The notes: generated by a model not told the origin, from the letters alone. A DNA stretch of 41,784 nt from Halocatena marina (GCF_023276375.1 NZ_JALLPK010000006.1:1-41784), one strand, 5' to 3'; counted from the stretch's first letter, positions 9,173 to 15,934 are shown. Numbers and translations: made by a program.

Positions 9173-9976
9173 TTGACTGAAATGGCTGATTCCTATCCAC
9201 GTGGTGCAATCCCGAGTGTCGAGCCGTATCACAGCTACAGCGCGTTTCTCAAGGCTGTTGAACCATCCTACGCACTGCTGAAGTACACCGATATGCGCGC
9301 CTTGTTGAGCCGTGGTGAAACCGCTGATTCGTACTTTTCTGCGGAGACGAGCGTGATCACCACGACGACCATCCGAGACACAAAGTTGAATCTGGTCTCG
9401 TGGGAGCACGAACTCGAACGTATTCAGGCATTCAACCCCGACTTCCATATTCCAGCAGACTATTCCACCTACGAGCGACAGGACGTTGCTGACCGGACTC
9501 GGAATGTTTTGCATTGCATGGAGGGGCTTCTCTGGATGCAGCGTCAGTTACGTGACAATGATAGCGATATCCGACTCATTCCATTGGTGAAAGGCGTTAC
9601 ACCGGAGGAGCGGGCCGTCTGCTATGAGGTATTCGATCGAGCAGGATTCACTGACTATTGTGCTTTCTACGCCACACAGTATTTCACAGGAGGAAACGGG
9701 ATTCGGATCGACGAACTCGTGGCCGATCTCGAAGCAGTCAACACCGAACAGGATCGTGAGGTCTTCTTAATCGGGTTGCTGTCACCGAATTACCTGAGAC
9801 GAGTACCGGAATCGGTCGTTGCTGCTGCCGGTCAGACGGCATGGCGTTCGGACATGGCTCCCACAAAACAGAGTGTCACCGAGATGCAACAGCAGTGGAA
9901 CGAGTTCACTGAGGCTGTTTCTGACTCTCTGGAGACGGATGCTACAGCTGAGATGAGAAACGCGGAGGTGGCCTAA
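9173..9976 (+). CDS. Hypothetical protein, possibly TIM-barrel of the tRNA-guanine transglycosylase/DpdA type
   Basis: 267 residues read from TTG 9173, because the ribosome binding site sits at the right distance; ATG 9182 is the alternative. The stretch around residues 80-190 (FNPDFHIPADYSTY, then IPLVKGVTPEERAVCYEVF, then a short loop with YFTGGNGI) has the rhythm of the 7-deazaguanine transglycosylase-like barrels: 'pD-x-hIP-D', then 'hxxVKGxTPEE'. DpdA relatives insert 7-deazaguanines into DNA and occur on phages and mobile elements. I cannot assign the catalytic aspartates with certainty, so this is a weak fold-level suggestion. It stands after the 51-bp repeat array and before a small acidic protein gene 2 bases downstream, probably co-transcribed. 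Confidence 0.7.
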   Translation: MTEMADSYPRGAIPSVEPYHSYSAFLKAVEPSYALLKYTDMRALLSRGETADSYFSAETSVITTTTIRDTKLNLVSWEHELERIQAFNPDFHIPADYSTYERQDVADRTRNVLHCMEGLLWMQRQLRDNDSDIRLIPLVKGVTPEERAVCYEVFDRAGFTDYCAFYATQYFTGGNGIRIDELVADLEAVNTEQDREVFLIGLLSPNYLRRVPESVVAAAGQTAWRSDMAPTKQSVTEMQQQWNEFTEAVSDSLETDATAEMRNAEVA

Positions 9977-9978
9977 CT

Positions 9979-10344
9979 ATGGGTGGGAGGTATGGCGCGA
10001 GCGATGATGGTAGCAGCGAGTATCAAGATCGACGGCCAACTGATACCGACCGGAGTGCTGAACAGCAAACAGTTGCCGATGCTGTTCAAGCGGTTGCAGA
10101 TCAACACCAAACCGGTGATGAGAGTGATGTTGGCAGTCGGTCGAATGAACCCGGACATGGAACCACGGAGACCGGAACGACCCAATGGAGCAGTCAGCAT
10201 CCGCTCACTGCCATTAGATCGAGCAGCGGATCGAGTAGCAGCTCGACACTCCACGATGTTGATAGTGCGATTGCCGAATACGTCGCTGATCAAATTGAGG
10301 AAAACGTTCGCTGGGCTGTCGAAGAAACCGAACCTGATGAGTAA
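9979..10344 (+). CDS. Small acidic hydrophilic protein
   Basis: 121 residues from ATG 9979, with GGAGGTG (9964-9970) upstream inside the end of the preceding gene, which stops 2 bases before. It is Ser/Thr/Gln/Asp/Glu-rich, with a probably disordered first part and a short amphipathic C-terminal helix (AIAEYVADQIEENVRWAV). The strongly acidic make-up is typical of haloarchaeal coding sequence. An overlapping frame (9983-10387) gives a basic, Met-rich product and was set aside. No family recognised; the position suggests it works with the 9173 product. Confidence 0.6.
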   Translation: MGGRYGASDDGSSEYQDRRPTDTDRSAEQQTVADAVQAVADQHQTGDESDVGSRSNEPGHGTTETGTTQWSSQHPLTAIRSSSGSSSSSTLHDVDSAIAEYVADQIEENVRWAVEETEPDE

Positions 10345-10470
10345 CCTATGTTGTACGTTGTCTGAGATAGAGAGAATATCCCTGTGACCCAGAACGATAA
10401 GGTTTCGTCGGACAATGTAAGCTATGAATGACTGGAGAGTTCGAAACGTCGAATTGCAAGGTGTTGTCTA

Positions 10471-10689
10471 ATGACTGAACGAGCGCGCCTCAAATCGTAC
10501 TTGCTGATGGGGATCGGTGCTATCGGAATTATCATTATCGTAGCCACTCCTTCGGGATCAACATGGGGGGCGATCCTAGCGGGAGCCGTGGCTGGAGGTG
10601 CTATCCTGGATGGTGTTATTATCCTCTATAGAATTCGGACGCAGGAGACAGCGCTGTTGAATAGTGGACAACATATAAAGCAAGAATAA
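10471..10689 (+). CDS. Small two-helix membrane protein
   Basis: 72 residues from ATG 10471, with AAGGTG about 7 bases upstream. Two hydrophobic segments, about residues 9-27 (YLLMGIGAIGIIIIVA) and 33-52 (GAILAGAVAGGAILDGVIIL), are separated by a short SGSTW loop. The start is basic and the tail hydrophilic. It resembles small membrane partners often encoded on haloarchaeal plasmids, but no family is recognised. The 126 bases before it hold no gene. Confidence 0.6.
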   Translation: MTERARLKSYLLMGIGAIGIIIIVATPSGSTWGAILAGAVAGGAILDGVIILYRIRTQETALLNSGQHIKQE

Positions 10690-10974
10690 GAGTAAAAACC
10701 GCCGTTATCGATCGGACGCATTCGATTATATCAGTATCTTCGGGTAACGTTGACTCAAGGCTGCCACCTTCTCGATGGCATCGAAGGCCTACCTAAGTGA
10801 ATTGGCCGGTCGGGTATTCTCTGCTCACCAATTCCTTCGGTTGTTCACGACAATCGAGTTCATCCAGCAGGCGGACGAGGATCCGAAGATGACGAATAGT
10901 ATATATGAGAAAATAACCCGGCTAAGACGGTGGAAAAGTATAATGTATAGGAGAACTAGATATATAACGAGACG
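10690..10974. other. Intergenic stretch with possible gene remnant and promoter
   Basis: No convincing complete gene. Around 10775-10905 the plus strand reads a protein-like segment (YLSELAGRVFSAHQFLRLF, then QQADEDPKM) that loses its character afterwards. It may be the remnant of an inserted gene, for example a transposase fragment, but I cannot name it. An AT-rich segment (TATAATGTATA near 10939-10949) lies about 26-36 bases before ATG 10975 and is the likely promoter of the next gene. Confidence 0.35.
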
Positions 10975-11241
10975 ATGGATCAAACAATGGAATCAAAAAC
11001 CGTTGATGAGTGGATTAATCAGCTCGCAGCAGACGACTTCTGGGGATCACGTATGGATAAAATCGCTCGACAGACGATCTGCGCAATGCAGTACGGTTCC
11101 CAGGACTACACGCTCGATGATCTGTACCGATCCTTCTCCGATAGCGACTACCGGGAGCAGATTGAGGAGATACCCCAGTTTGACGGACAGAAACCATACC
11201 TAGCGCTGGCAGAACGAGTCGAACCCCACGTTAAAACGTGA
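10975..11241 (+). CDS. Small acidic hypothetical protein
   Basis: 88 residues from ATG 10975, preceded by a TATA-like region at the distance expected for a leaderless or nearly leaderless transcript. The sequence is soluble and mostly helical with many Asp, Gln and aromatic residues (LAADDFWGSRMDKIARQTI, YTLDDLYRSFSDSDYREQ). No family recognised. Its stop lies 2 bases before the next ATG (11244), so the two are likely one operon with the small membrane protein. Confidence 0.65.
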   Translation: MDQTMESKTVDEWINQLAADDFWGSRMDKIARQTICAMQYGSQDYTLDDLYRSFSDSDYREQIEEIPQFDGQKPYLALAERVEPHVKT

Positions 11242-11243
11242 CT

Positions 11244-11531
11244 ATGCCAGTATTGGCTGAAAAACGAGTACGGGATGGATTTGAGAAATGTGGTGTTGCG
11301 GCCGTCATTCTGGTTGTTCAGCGGCTATACGGGGGGTTCGGAAACCTGTCTATGCCCTCTGCCATCAACATGAATACTGGCGAACCAGTGACTGCAACAG
11401 GAGCCACAGGAATAGGTCACACCCTGCCGCCTGCTGATCTGTCTGTCCTGATCGGTTCAGGGCTAGGACTTGCCGTGGTTCTGTTATTTGGACTTGCGAT
11501 GATTGATTTCTACGCAGGATTACGGGTTTGA
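11244..11531 (+). CDS. Small membrane protein, paralogue of the 35733-36041 product
   Basis: 95 residues from ATG 11244, directly after the preceding stop. One hydrophobic helix follows a KCGVAAVILVVQRLYGG motif near the start; a glycine/threonine-rich loop comes next, then a second helix (GSGLGLAVVLLFGLAMIDFYAGL). The plan, the KCG motif near the start and the 'MIDF' ending of the second helix match the 35733-36041 protein. The two are probably homologous small membrane proteins, perhaps pilin-like or channel-associated components of the transfer system. That role is inferred only from their presence on this plasmid and their similarity in layout to the two-helix protein at 39797-40246. Confidence 0.65.
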   Translation: MPVLAEKRVRDGFEKCGVAAVILVVQRLYGGFGNLSMPSAINMNTGEPVTATGATGIGHTLPPADLSVLIGSGLGLAVVLLFGLAMIDFYAGLRV

Positions 11532-11610
11532 TGATCTCTGAGAAAGATTCTCTGTTGATGTGCTACACGATCGGTGGGTGGTTCGTTAACCGATGCGAAC
11601 GTGAGCGCCG

Positions 11611-12291
11611 TTAGGTATCGGCTCTATGCGCTTTTCTGGCATGAGAGCCCGAGCAAAACGCCTCTCCACTCCCGTCTACGTGAATATGCGCGATGGTCTC
11701 TAGCGATCTCTCACACTGCTCGTAAGCACACTCTGCATCGGAGCGATCAACCCACTCGATCGATACGTCGCTCGTCGGTTTTGAACTGCCTCGATCACTA
11801 TGGCGGGGTGGATTAGTTCGTCCAACAAATCCCGCCATCTCTTCTTCATGGATAACGCTGCCCGATGTATCGTCCGTTCGATGCCTAACAATCGGTCCAA
11901 TGCCACCACTCTCGGGAACCGTCATCCGCACGTCGATGAGTGATTTAAGCTCTCTCGGAACGGCGACCGCGTGGATGACAACGTTCGGTTGCACAGTCCG
12001 TCCGCCAGCGAGGGCAGCCAGCACCGGCCACCAGTCATCATCTGTTACGGTCGGGTCCATCGTATAGACCACTGTGTGATCGTGAGGGATCGTCTCGCTC
12101 TCCTCCGGATTATAGACAACATCCGTCGCTCCCGTTTCTCGCTTCAGCAGTGCTACAACGCGCGCACATAGTGCATTGCCCTGCCGAGGAGTAGCTCCTG
12201 TGTCTCCCTCTATCCAGATGGTGACGCTCTGCCCACTAGCCGCCAGACGGGTGGCAACAGTTTCGACCGTCTCTGCGGACGTTTCACTCAT
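11611..12291 (-). CDS. Hypothetical acidic protein, last gene of a three-gene minus-strand operon
   Basis: 226 residues from ATG 12291, which overlaps the stop of the preceding SWIM gene as ATGA. The first about 130 residues have alternating hydrophobic strands and helices (SVTIWIEGDTGATPRQGNAL, HTVVYTMDP, WWPVLAALAGG, VVIHAVAVP), suggesting an alpha/beta domain. The tail has scattered Cys/His (CAYEQCERS, FCSGSH) that may bind zinc. No family recognised. It is co-transcribed with a winged-helix regulator and a SWIM zinc-finger protein, so a nucleic-acid-related role is possible. The upstream extension in the same frame overlaps the SWIM gene and is not used. Confidence 0.65.
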   Translation of the reverse strand: MSETSAETVETVATRLAASGQSVTIWIEGDTGATPRQGNALCARVVALLKRETGATDVVYNPEESETIPHDHTVVYTMDPTVTDDDWWPVLAALAGGRTVQPNVVIHAVAVPRELKSLIDVRMTVPESGGIGPIVRHRTDDTSGSVIHEEEMAGFVGRTNPPRHSDRGSSKPTSDVSIEWVDRSDAECAYEQCERSLETIAHIHVDGSGEAFCSGSHARKAHRADT

Positions 12292-12704
12292 CGTTCCCTC
12301 CTCGACGCGCCACACCCCGCACACGAGAACGAAGTCATCACGATATTCCCAACGCTGTCGGTGTGATTCCGGTGCTCGACTGCAAGCGTTCCGCATTCGG
12401 AACATGCGCCTCCAACGTCGACGGCTTGGAGCGCCGCCGTCTGATGATCACAGGATGCAGCCAGCCGGTTTTTCCACCCCTGACGGGCTTCGGTCCCCAT
12501 CCCAGTCTTCTCGTCTTCACGGTCGTGACCACACGTGCACGAGTCTCCCTGAACGATCTTCTCGGACCCGTCCGGTAGCAAGACTGTGTGCTTGTTCCCC
12601 GTGCGCAACACTGCTACAGCATCGCTAGACGAAAGTGGAGATAGCAACCCTTGGTCGTAATAAGAATCCCAACTCTGCGCCAGCTTCTCGGCGTTTCTAC
12701 TCAT
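12288..12704 (-). CDS. SWIM zinc-finger-like protein with C-terminal zinc ribbon
   Basis: 138 residues from ATG 12704, overlapping the upstream regulator gene by 8 bases. A CTCGH pair followed about 27 residues later by SCDH fits the CxC...CxH pattern of SWIM fingers, which bind DNA or proteins. The C-terminal part has two CxxC pairs (CSECG, CAGCG) forming a probable zinc ribbon. The N-terminal third contains LLPDGSEKIVQGD. SWIM proteins are common and poorly characterised in haloarchaea. A second SWIM-type protein is encoded at 14516-15220, next to a copy of the same divergent promoter. Confidence 0.65.
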   Translation of the reverse strand: MSRNAEKLAQSWDSYYDQGLLSPLSSSDAVAVLRTGNKHTVLLPDGSEKIVQGDSCTCGHDREDEKTGMGTEARQGWKNRLAASCDHQTAALQAVDVGGACSECGTLAVEHRNHTDSVGNIVMTSFSCAGCGASRRER

Positions 12705-13068
12705 CGGGCGTCACCTCTCCCTCAGGAACTGAATGGACATCTCCATCCTCAAACACTTGCTCCCCAACGACAATTGGCTCATCTAACTCCTTACTCAGGC
12801 GTTGTAGTCGTCGCTCAGGACGCTCTTCAGCCTCCTCCGGTGGAAGTCGCCACCAGACGATCATATTCCCATGCTTCCGCCTTTGAATACGACCTTGATC
12901 GAATAGCCGAGTCAGCTTTTGGCGTGCGCTTTCTCGGCTTCGTCCAATCTCTTCCGCTATATCGCTTGTCACAACTACTGGCTCATTTACCGAGTCGAAT
13001 GCAGCCAATACGTCATCAAGCGTTAGTCGTCCCTCGAATTGTTCGTTCTCGTCTGGCTCAGGTGCCAT
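12697..13068 (-). CDS. Winged-helix transcription regulator
   Basis: 123 residues from ATG 13068. This ATG lies about 26 bases from the TATA box (TTATAA at 13094-13099 on the opposite reading), so the transcript is probably leaderless; the longer frame to 13140 runs through the promoter. The helix-turn-helix region is VVTSDIAEEIGRSRESARQK, followed by a wing ending IVWWRLP. The same pattern occurs in the 18778-19041 protein (TTTDVAEALGCSTETARVKL ... VVWWLP), so the two are paralogues. The last 35 residues are Glu-rich. It heads a three-gene operon and sits beside the symmetrical divergent promoter 13090-13153, its probable target. Confidence 0.8.
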   Translation of the reverse strand: MAPEPDENEQFEGRLTLDDVLAAFDSVNEPVVVTSDIAEEIGRSRESARQKLTRLFDQGRIQRRKHGNMIVWWRLPPEEAEERPERRLQRLSKELDEPIVVGEQVFEDGDVHSVPEGEVTPDE

Positions 13069-13089
13069 ATCTATACCTATGAGAGCCAC

Positions 13090-13153
13090 CCACTTATAAT
13101 CTTTGGTACGTACAAAGTTATGTACATTGCCACCTGCCAAAAGTTATAAGTGG
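13090..13153. promoter_or_regulatory. Symmetrical divergent promoter, copy A
   Basis: Two 17-base arms, CCACTTATAATCTTTGG (13090-13106) and CCAAAAGTTATAAGTGG (13137-13153), are inverted relative to each other (15 of 17 match). Each contains a TATA box directed outwards with a CCAAA element behind it. The 30-base core (13107-13136) holds GTAC-type palindromes. The left promoter serves the 12697-13068 regulator, and the right one the leader and gene at 13261. Copy B is at 14345-14408. Confidence 0.75.
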
Positions 13154-13171
13154 ATAGCGCTCATGGTTGTA

Positions 13172-13260
13172 GATAGGAAGCACGGGACGCCGGTCAGGAA
13201 TGAATTGGCCGGGACGTGTTCGAGCACGTCCGACCGGGCTTCTCAAAGGTGATCGAAGCC
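13172..13260 (+). promoter_or_regulatory. Structured 5' leader with ribosome binding site in a hairpin loop, copy A
   Basis: Expected transcript start about 25 bases after TTATAA (13144-13149). Hairpin 1: GGACGTG (13212-13218) with CACGTCC (13225-13231). Hairpin 2: GGCTTC (13237-13242) with GAAGCC (13255-13260), whose 12-base loop holds AAGGTGAT, the ribosome binding site, directly before ATG 13261. The same leader precedes 14516, and a related one precedes the minus-strand gene starting at 14244. It may regulate translation by structure. Confidence 0.6.
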
Positions 13261-13638
13261 ATGCAGACATCAAACACGACAGCAGAAAAAGGCGAGGAAT
13301 TGGCCGACGAACACGTTGAAGAAATAGTCAATCGTATCGAACGACTAGTCTCTATGGGGTTGCCGTCATGCGATGAATGTTACTCACTCGATCGTGAGGA
13401 CCGTCCCGAAGACGGCGAGTTTTGGCCAAGTCCACTAACGATTTTCGTGGATATTGAGGGAGATACGCTGGTCGATTGGAAGAATAAGAAGGTATGCGAC
13501 TTCCACACCCCTGCTGAAGGGGTTGCTGATGAAGCTGTTGCGACCCACCGGGTGCGCGCCCGGTCGGAGTTCATCGGAGACGAGCATCCCCACAACGGGG
13601 CATACTGCTACAACGTTATTTCAGTTGAGGAGGTTTAG
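13261..13638 (+). CDS. Hypothetical acidic protein with shared leader and N-terminus
   Basis: 125 residues from ATG 13261; the six-residue start MQTSNT is identical to that of the 14516 product because the repeat reaches into the coding sequence. The rest is unrelated: a Glu-rich helix, then CDECYSLD and a strand-rich part with a lone CDFH, possibly zinc binding. No family recognised. It is read divergently from the 12697 regulator and preceded by the structured leader. The alternative start at GTG 13216 lies inside hairpin 1 of the leader and is unlikely. Confidence 0.7.
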   Translation: MQTSNTTAEKGEELADEHVEEIVNRIERLVSMGLPSCDECYSLDREDRPEDGEFWPSPLTIFVDIEGDTLVDWKNKKVCDFHTPAEGVADEAVATHRVRARSEFIGDEHPHNGAYCYNVISVEEV

Positions 13639-13881
13639 CTGATCACATCGGGTTAGAGTGAGCTTGGTTGGGTTACATACCCATCCAAGTAGACAGCGAA
13701 CTCAAGGAAGTGTACCTGTTTGAATCACTGAAGCGATATAGCGACAACGAATAACGATTCGAACCGACACTAGCGAGGGACATTTCTCCGGACGACGAAG
13801 GACCTAGTAGATATCCATGTCCTAGAGAGTCAACTATCGGTTTACTCTTTAGATGTAAGCAAGACCGACAAGCTCCCCCCC
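13639..13881. other. Intergenic stretch with short coding-like remnant
   Basis: No gene of normal form. About 13668-13755 on the plus strand reads LGYIPIQVDSELKEVYLFES and on to a stop, which looks protein-like but lacks an ATG and is preceded by a stop at 13659-13661. It may be the 3' end of a gene lost when the flanking 1255-bp-offset repeats formed. The rest shows nothing recognisable. Confidence 0.3.
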
Positions 13882-14244
13882 TTAGAACGGCTGGTTTTCG
13901 AAGATTTGTGCGGGAGTAATGGCGAGGACTTTATCGCGTCGGTCGAGTTCAACATACATCTGTGCGTGTTGTTCGGCTATCTCGCGCGGGCATACGCCGA
14001 CTGCCTTTTCCTCGAAGAGAATTCTCGCATCCTTGAACACAACGTCACCGTCCGATTCTTCGCCATCTTGTGCGGTCACAGTGTGTTCTGTGAATTCATT
14101 GGTGATGGCAACCGCAACGCAAACTGGGACGCTTTCTGTTGCTTCCCATGCTCCGGCGATGGCCAGAGCATTGAAATCGACATCTGTTACCTGTTTCTCG
14201 CTCGATTCCTCGCCTTTTTCTTCTGTCGTCGTTGAGTACGTCAT
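13882..14244 (-). CDS. Hypothetical acidic protein with related 5' leader
   Basis: 120 residues from ATG 14244. A hydrophilic Thr/Glu-rich start is followed by a compact alpha/beta stretch (DFNALAIAGAWEATESVPVC, then VAVAITNEFTEHTV) and VVFKDARILFEEKA; two cysteines. No family recognised. Its promoter is the left arm of the copy B divergent promoter. Its leader ends with GGGCTTC...GAAACCC arms (plus-strand positions 14264-14270 and 14245-14251) enclosing AAAGGA, so the ribosome binding site again lies in a hairpin loop. It probably responds to the same regulator as the 13261 and 14516 genes. Confidence 0.65.
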   Translation of the reverse strand: MTYSTTTEEKGEESSEKQVTDVDFNALAIAGAWEATESVPVCVAVAITNEFTEHTVTAQDGEESDGDVVFKDARILFEEKAVGVCPREIAEQHAQMYVELDRRDKVLAITPAQIFENQPF

Positions 14245-14344
14245 GGGTTTCTAGTTCCTTTGAGAAGCCCGGTTGGGTGTTCTGAGCACCTGACCACTTT
14301 CTGCGTGGTGTCCCGTACTTCCTATCTATACCCATGAGAGCCAT

Positions 14345-14408
14345 CCACTTATAGTCTTTGGTAGGTGGCAATGCACGTAGCTTTGTACGTACCAAAAGTT
14401 ATAAGTGG
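14345..14408. promoter_or_regulatory. Symmetrical divergent promoter, copy B with inverted core
   Basis: Arms CCACTTATAGTCTTTGG (14345-14361) and CCAAAAGTTATAAGTGG (14392-14408) match the left and right arms of copy A in the same orientation (16/17 and 17/17). The 30-base core (14362-14391), however, matches the reverse complement of copy A's core (26/30, against 15/30 directly). The left promoter serves the 14244 minus-strand gene, the right one the 14516 gene. All coordinates are exactly 1255 bases from copy A. Confidence 0.75.
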
Positions 14409-14427
14409 GTGGCAGACATAGATGTAA

Positions 14428-14515
14428 ATAGGAAGCGCGGGACGCCGGTCAGGAATAGTTTGGCCGGGACGTGTTCGAGCACGTCCGACCGGGCTTCTCA
14501 AAGGTGATCGAAGCC
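14428..14515 (+). promoter_or_regulatory. Structured 5' leader with ribosome binding site in a hairpin loop, copy B
   Basis: Near-identical to the leader before 13261. Hairpin arms GGACGTG/CACGTCC lie at 14467-14473 and 14480-14486; GGCTTC/GAAGCC at 14492-14497 and 14510-14515, the latter enclosing AAGGTGAT immediately before ATG 14516. Confidence 0.6.
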
Positions 14516-15220
14516 ATGCAGACATCAAACACGCCAGTAGAAAAAGCTGAGGGATCGAACGGACAAGTTGACGCGCGTATCGGACGCGCACTGAGCGAGT
14601 TCCTCCATGCAGAAAAGGGGGAACACGGCGACGAAACGTATCGAGTGCACTCCGGATCGGGATCGACCTACGCCGTCGATCTCGATGGACCGGATGGGAG
14701 ATTCTGCTCCTGTGCCGACACAGCCGAGTTCTGTAAGCATATTCTCCACGTACTCCTCGTTGAGACGCCAGAGACGCTCATGTCGGATGTCACTGAGTGC
14801 GAACACGGAGATGAGGATTGCCCCGGTGCTGATGCAATCTCGATCGAAGACGGTGAGCCAGAATCTGAAGGAGCGTTCCCTTGCTTCCCTTGCTTCCAGA
14901 AAGCCCGACGAGACAGCAAGGAGCGCGCAGGAGCCACCAATCAGCCAGTTATGGCCGACGGTGGCCAGCCAATCCTGACGGAACTCAAAGAAGGGCAGAT
15001 CTTCACAGACAAGACCGGCACCCTCTGGAAACTCGAACAGCGAGTTGAGCCGGTTGATCTCGCTGATGATGGGACCGAAGTCGCATGTGTACGGCTTGAG
15101 CCAGCTGACGGAGACGGAAAACGACAGATCAGCTGTGAGACATTCCCTGGGATAGTCAACGATCCAGACGGCAGATACACGCTTGTTAGCGAGCCAGAGA
15201 TCGTGGAGGTGAGCGACTGA
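14516..15220 (+). CDS. SWIM zinc-finger protein with additional C-terminal domain
   Basis: 234 residues from ATG 14516. After the shared MQTSNT start comes a SWIM finger at about residues 40-85: strands (YRVHSGSGSTYAVDL), then FCSCADTAEFCKHILHVLL, giving CxC...CKH. A Cys-rich linker follows (CEHGDEDC, CFPCFQ), then a separate strand-rich domain (FTDKTGTLWKLEQRVEPV ...) like the small domain of the 19752 product (DKTGTVWRVERRY). SWIM fingers bind nucleic acid or protein partners; no enzyme motif is seen. It heads an operon with two zinc-ribbon micro-proteins, whose first start overlaps its stop. Confidence 0.75.
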   Translation: MQTSNTPVEKAEGSNGQVDARIGRALSEFLHAEKGEHGDETYRVHSGSGSTYAVDLDGPDGRFCSCADTAEFCKHILHVLLVETPETLMSDVTECEHGDEDCPGADAISIEDGEPESEGAFPCFPCFQKARRDSKERAGATNQPVMADGGQPILTELKEGQIFTDKTGTLWKLEQRVEPVDLADDGTEVACVRLEPADGDGKRQISCETFPGIVNDPDGRYTLVSEPEIVEVSD

Positions 15221-15336
15221 TGGCCACGACGTGGTGTCCGGCGTGCAACCATCAAACCGTCCTTACCATCCATAAAACGGACCTGTCTGTTGAAGTCTGC
15301 AAGAGAGATGACTGCAACCATAGGAAAATCCTATGA
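15220..15336 (+). CDS. Zinc-ribbon micro-protein, 38 residues
   Basis: ATG 15220 overlaps the stop of the SWIM gene (TGATG). The product begins MATTWCPACNHQTVL and has a second pair, CKRDDC, about 20 residues on, giving a complete CxxC...CxxxxC zinc ribbon. The next micro-gene starts inside its end (ATG 15333). The coupling and the conserved zinc-ligand pattern support a real gene. Such micro-proteins are abundant in haloarchaea, mostly without known function. Confidence 0.65.
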   Translation: MATTWCPACNHQTVLTIHKTDLSVEVCKRDDCNHRKIL

Positions 15337-15461
15337 AGCTCACTGGTCACATATGTCCGGATTGTCTGTCAAATAAAGTGAGCGGCAGGGTAGGAGAAAC
15401 CGAAGTTAAAATAGTTTGTATGGATTGTGGTTTTGAGGGAACTGCCCCAAGAAACGACTGA
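15333..15461 (+). CDS. Zinc-ribbon micro-protein, 42 residues
   Basis: ATG 15333 overlaps the preceding stop (ATGA). The product MKLTGHICPDCLSNKVSGRV and on has two CxxC pairs (CPDC, CMDC), spaced like a zinc ribbon of the transcription-factor or rubredoxin-like type. It is the third gene of the 14516 operon. Function unknown; small size and ligand pattern suggest a nucleic-acid or protein-binding role. Confidence 0.65.
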   Translation: MKLTGHICPDCLSNKVSGRVGETEVKIVCMDCGFEGTAPRND

Positions 15462-15529
15462 AAGATAGAGTCGATTCACACTTTCTTTCTCATTTGCTTC
15501 GGGATTCAGAGGCTATCGATTGCCTCTGG

Positions 15530-15577
15530 CCTTATGTAACATCGGTGCCTTTATGGAGCAAGGAATGTTACATAAGG
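15530..15577. repeat. 48-bp element with inverted arms, copy 1
   Basis: Arms CCTTATGTAAC (15530-15540) and GTTACATAAGG (15567-15577) match perfectly over 11 bases around a 26-base core unrelated to the cores of the other copies. It lies just upstream of the 15584 gene; copy 2 follows that gene. Confidence 0.8.
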
Positions 15578-15583
15578 TTGAGG

Positions 15584-15922
15584 ATGACGAGCGAAAACTC
15601 ACCGACTGCTCCCGATTCACTCCCGAAGTATCTCGAAGAAGGAATGCAGAAACAAGACGGCGAGACGCTCACCGACATGATCGCGTACGCCGAGGAGCTG
15701 ATCGAGTGGCAGCAACGACCGGTCGACCCTGATGACCTCCCTGACGGAGCTGAGCCGGTCGAGGACGAGAGCAGCAAAAACGGAACAGTCGTCAAGGAAA
15801 TGGTCACGTGTGGAGACGAGACATGCAGCTGTATGACCGACGACGAGCTACATGGCCCGTATAAATATCGATATTTCTACAGAAAAGGCAAACTCACATC
15901 GGAATATCTCGGAAAAGCCTAG
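15584..15922 (+). CDS. DUF6788-like small protein flanked by 48-49 bp inverted-arm elements
   Basis: 112 residues from ATG 15584, which begins just after the copy 1 element; the frame upstream runs through that element and is not used. The C-terminal half has the VTCGDETCSCM cysteine cluster followed by LHGPYKYRYFYRKGKLTSEY and GKA. This is the 'Cys cluster, HGPYwY, K-K-YLGK' signature of a small family frequent in archaeal mobile DNA and related to short domains in recombinases and transposition proteins. Function is not established. One element precedes and one follows the gene, making a unit of about 454 bases that looks like a cassette. Confidence 0.75.
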   Translation: MTSENSPTAPDSLPKYLEEGMQKQDGETLTDMIAYAEELIEWQQRPVDPDDLPDGAEPVEDESSKNGTVVKEMVTCGDETCSCMTDDELHGPYKYRYFYRKGKLTSEYLGKA

Positions 15923-15934
15923 GTATCCCTTCCG

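Noticed and set aside
8705..9514. Long minus-strand frame across the 51-bp repeats
   Set aside because: It runs antisense through the 9173 gene and its repeats come from the 51-base period being a multiple of three; composition is not haloarchaeal (Cys/Val/Ser-rich, few acidic residues).
9983..10387. Plus-strand frame overlapping the 9979 gene
   Set aside because: Basic, Met-rich product; the 9979 frame has acidic haloarchaeal composition and a better ribosome binding site distance.
10775..11203. Plus-strand frame before and over the 10975 gene
   Set aside because: The first part is protein-like but the frame turns into an out-of-frame reading of the 10975 gene; noted only as a possible remnant.
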